64,000 bases of DNA from Prunella strophiata. Taxonomy: Eukaryota; Chordata; Aves; Passeriformes; Prunellidae. The DNA lies in NCBI GenBank assembly GCA_036583965.1, contig JAZBQD010000015.1, positions 90,135,809-90,199,808 on the forward strand, written 5' to 3'. A program made the translations under genes and the position numbers. Under the pieces are notes generated by a model. That model searched no databases. It was not told where the DNA came from and saw only the letters and a list, made by a program, of their open reading frames with translations. Shown one piece after another: positions 61,763 through 64,000 of the stretch. The stretch's first letter is position 1, and every line of letters begins with the position of its first letter.

Positions 61763-61777
61763 GGCGCCAGTCGGTCT
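61763..61777 (+). promoter_or_regulatory. ID4: BMP-SMAD response element TGGCGCC-N5-GTCTG in ID4 intron 2
   Basis: GGCGCC at 61,763-61,768 (preceded by T), five bases, then GTCT at 61,774-61,777 followed by G. SMAD1/5 bind the GC site and SMAD4 the GTCT; Id genes, ID4 included, are BMP targets (established knowledge). The exact match inside an Id gene makes function plausible, not proven. Confidence 0.6.
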
Positions 61778-62227
61778 GGAGCGGAGCGGTTCACACACCC
61801 CCTCTATTCATTCCTCTCCCACAGGTGTGCGGCGGCGCCGCGCCGCGCAGAGGCAGCGCGGGGGGCGGGCGGCGGCGGGGGGGGCCCGGCCCTGCCCCGC
61901 CGCACCGGAGGAAGGAGCCATCCAACCCCCCGAGCAGTTCCCATGCTTCACCCCGGCAGAGCCAAGCTTTTTCACCATTTTGCACGTCCGTAGCGGTCCC
62001 CCCCTCCCCAGCTCCCCGTGTCCTTTTCCCCCTTCGCCCCCCGGTTCTGTCTCTTCTCGTCGTTCCCGGCCAGCTGTGAGCGGCGGCGTGTCCCACGGTG
62101 GCAGCGGGAAAAGTTGCGACTCTGCCCCGGGATAGAGGACCGAGCCTAAGCCAGACTTTAGAAACCTCGTAACTCTTAAGGGACCGAGCAGCCGAATCTT
62201 GAAGCTTTACTAATCTCCCAGAGCATT

Positions 62228-62445
62228 TGTAGATATATTTGACATCTATTGTTTAAAATAGATGGATTTTATTGGGGCCCAGGGAACTTTCTTCTCCCTG
62301 CAGGAATGTTACATATTGTATAGACAAATAAGTGACATTTCATACTGTGTATATATAGAGATGTTCTATAAGTGTGAGAAAAGTATATGCTTTAATAGAC
62401 TACTGTAATTATAAAATATTTTTAATTAAATATTTTTTGTAAATA
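62228..62445 (+). promoter_or_regulatory. ID4: Three Pumilio response elements in the ID4 3' UTR
   Basis: Three octamers match TGTANATA: TGTAGATA at 62,228-62,235, TGTATATA at 62,348-62,355 and TGTAAATA at 62,438-62,445. PUM1/PUM2 bind this motif and promote mRNA decay or repression. The region is AT-rich, so one match could be chance; three in 218 bases is more suggestive. Confidence 0.5.
62425..62430 (+). terminator. ID4: Proximal polyadenylation signal ATTAAA of ID4
   Basis: ATTAAA followed within 30 bases by a GT/T-rich stretch (GGTGTGTATGTTTTTTTT, about 62,453-62,470). Use of this site would leave the third Pumilio motif (62,438) at or beyond the cleavage site. Confidence 0.45.
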
Positions 62446-62636
62446 TTATAAAGGTGTGTATGTTTTTTTTAATCTGTGGGAATATCTCTTTAGAAAACCA
62501 CAGCTCAAGTACGGAGCTGCTAATATGGAAATATCTTAAATGTTTAGGGCTTTTCTTGTCCCCAGATGTCCTTTAGACTCAAAACTTGCAGCTTTAGCTA
62601 GTGGTCCTGCATGATTGCATGAGGTGTCTAATTGCA

Positions 62637-62642
62637 AATAAA
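62637..62642 (+). terminator. ID4: Distal polyadenylation signal AATAAA of ID4
   Basis: Canonical AATAAA followed by TTTGTTTG and a GTGTTTTCCT downstream element. Probably the main 3' end, with cleavage near 62,655-62,665. Confidence 0.6.
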
Positions 62643-62660
62643 TTTGTTTGAAGTCCATAC

Positions 62661-64000
62661 AACGTGTTTTCCTCAATCTAGACTAAAAATGTTTGTAAGT
62701 GTATTATACATTTCGAAACTACACTCTTGTCATTTAGGCACAGGGGTTTTTAGTGCATTCTATAAAAGTAGCAGTAAGATGTGTTTTTTACTGAGATTAG
62801 ATGAATTCTATCTGGTTTTTTTGCATTATGGGGGCAATGTTTTAGATCTCTTATCAGTTTGTCTTTTTTGGTTTTTTTTTAATCTGCTCTTGAATTAGAT
62901 CAAGAAATTTGTTCGGAAACTTCATTTAGCACCAAAAGGTTTTATCGCAAATTTGTGTTCCTATAGCTTATTAATTGCTTAAAAACTGAAAACCATTCTC
63001 TGCTTGCAGCCAAAGTGCAAACCATTAACAAAAACAGTTGCTGTTTCCTTCGTCCAAAGAGTATTAATAGTGAACTGCAGAAGGGCACACGGGCAAAGTC
63101 ATTATGATCAGTGATGTAAATTCATCTTTAAATGAACTTAAGTAGACCAAAAATCGGATAACTGTGTCAAGATTATTTTTCTAGTACAAAATGACTTACA
63201 TTTCACTGCAGCTATGTTACAGTTAAAATCCTGTTTAATCTCTGTGATGTGTAACTACTACATGTGAACATTAAACTAGATTTACCTGTCTTTAACTGTG
63301 ATTCTTCAGCTTATTTCTTCAATCCTCTGAATTTGCACATTCTCCTCACTATTTATATCTAGCATTTGACGGGTGAATTATTTTCACGGCAAGCTCTTGT
63401 ACAATCAAGTCCTGCTGACTGTAAACTTGTGTCCAGGCTCAGTGAAAGGTCCTCATCTTGTGTGATCAGTAGCCTGCACACTAGTGAAATGGGATAGTCA
63501 GAGTGGGAGAATTAAGTAGGATTTAATTGGGTGCTTTGTAAATAGCTAGCCAACTGTGTGTGTAACATGGTCTGTTTGACTAAAAAAGAGGATTTGTTTC
63601 AGATTATACAAGTGTCAAAAGTACTATAACCCAAGGGAGGACTTCTATTAAGTTAAATATTTATAAGGAAATTAACTATGGGGGCCATTAGGTATTGACT
63701 ACAGTGATAGTGTCAACAAGATGAACACTTTCTTTATCAGAATAATTGCGTAAAGATCAAATCAAAAAGTGGCTAACACATCTGCAAACACAAGGCCTCC
63801 TGTCACTGCAAATGCTTTAAAGGCACAGGCATTTTACAGCCTGAGCTAGGACTTAAGGGATGGAGAGTGGGTCCCTGCGTTGCATTTCCCCAGCTCTGTT
63901 GTTGCAATTTCAGTCAATTCAATGAGCAAAATAATTTTTCAAGAAATGTAAGTCACAAACCTCTTATTCTGGATTCTCCCAGCTACTTTCATGACAGTAG
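62661..64000. other. Downstream flank of ID4, no gene recognised
   Basis: AT-rich DNA to the window end without supported exons. A TTTTTTGG-TTTTTTTT run occurs near 62,865-62,881. It may contain conserved regulatory sequence but I see no distinctive element. Confidence 0.5.

Larger units (their letters stand above)
61414..61824 (+). other. ID4: ID4 intron 2, in the 3' UTR
   Basis: 411 bp with donor CAG|GTGAGT and acceptor TTCCTCTCCCACAG. The stop codon lies only 14 bases upstream of this junction, so it should not provoke nonsense-mediated decay. It contains a C tract (61,612-61,633) and a BMP-SMAD-type element (61,763-61,777). Confidence 0.8.
59600..62130. promoter_or_regulatory. ID4: CpG island covering ID4 promoter, exons and introns
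   Basis: CpG-dense DNA begins abruptly near 59,600 and continues through both coding exons and both introns into the first part of exon 3, then returns to AT-rich 3' UTR. This is typical of a developmental regulator gene. Confidence 0.85.
61400..62660 (+). other. ID4: ID4 3' UTR, split by an intron
   Basis: UTR segment 61,400-61,413 ends exon 2 at CCCCAG|GTGAGT. Exon 3 begins at 61,825 after CCTCTCCCACAG and runs to a cleavage site expected near 62,660. The AT-rich part from about 62,200 (TTGTTTAAAATAGATG, GGGGCCCAGGGAACTTTC, GGAATGTTACATATTGTATAG) resembles the 3' UTR of ID4 from other vertebrates as I remember it, consistent with post-transcriptional control. Confidence 0.75.

Overview
This is a vertebrate, almost certainly avian, genomic window. 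The evidence is a two-coding-exon ID4 gene near the right end, CR1 retrotransposon remnants whose 3' ends carry the bird-type octamer repeat (ATTCTATGATTCTATT or its complement), and a solo long terminal repeat that I recognise from memory as a common bird endogenous retrovirus family. I cannot name the species.

Layout: positions 1-48,000 are mostly AT-rich, gene-poor DNA. At the left edge an open reading frame with one hydrophobic segment runs from the window boundary to 431 and is followed by a polyadenylation signal; it may be the last exon of an unidentified gene. The desert holds simple repeats, a pair of back-to-back perfect hairpins (19,887-19,942), a decayed minus-strand CR1 (about 21.4-22.1 kb), a solo LTR (about 23.45-24.03 kb), a possible second LTR (about 33.75-34.2 kb) abutting a plus-strand CR1 (about 34.3-35.14 kb), and a minus-strand CR1 (about 42.77-43.5 kb).

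At 48.3-49.3 kb there is a second CpG island, about 11 kb upstream of ID4, with no recognised gene. It carries an RFX X-box-like site, a CRE-like site and an exact GGCGCC-N5-GTCTG BMP-SMAD-type element. An exon-like open segment with a good splice donor lies just to its left on the minus strand.

ID4 (inhibitor of DNA binding 4) occupies about 60.07-62.66 kb on the plus strand, inside a CpG island, with a TATA box and two inverted CCAAT boxes. The CDS is join(60358..60756,61355..61399), 147 residues. A further intron lies in the 3' UTR and contains a second exact GGCGCC-N5-GTCTG element. The 3' UTR carries three Pumilio-type octamers and two polyadenylation signals. The most useful hypothesis from this window is that ID4 and the upstream CpG island share BMP-SMAD input. 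No bacterial-type operon, CRISPR array or other clearly new system is visible.
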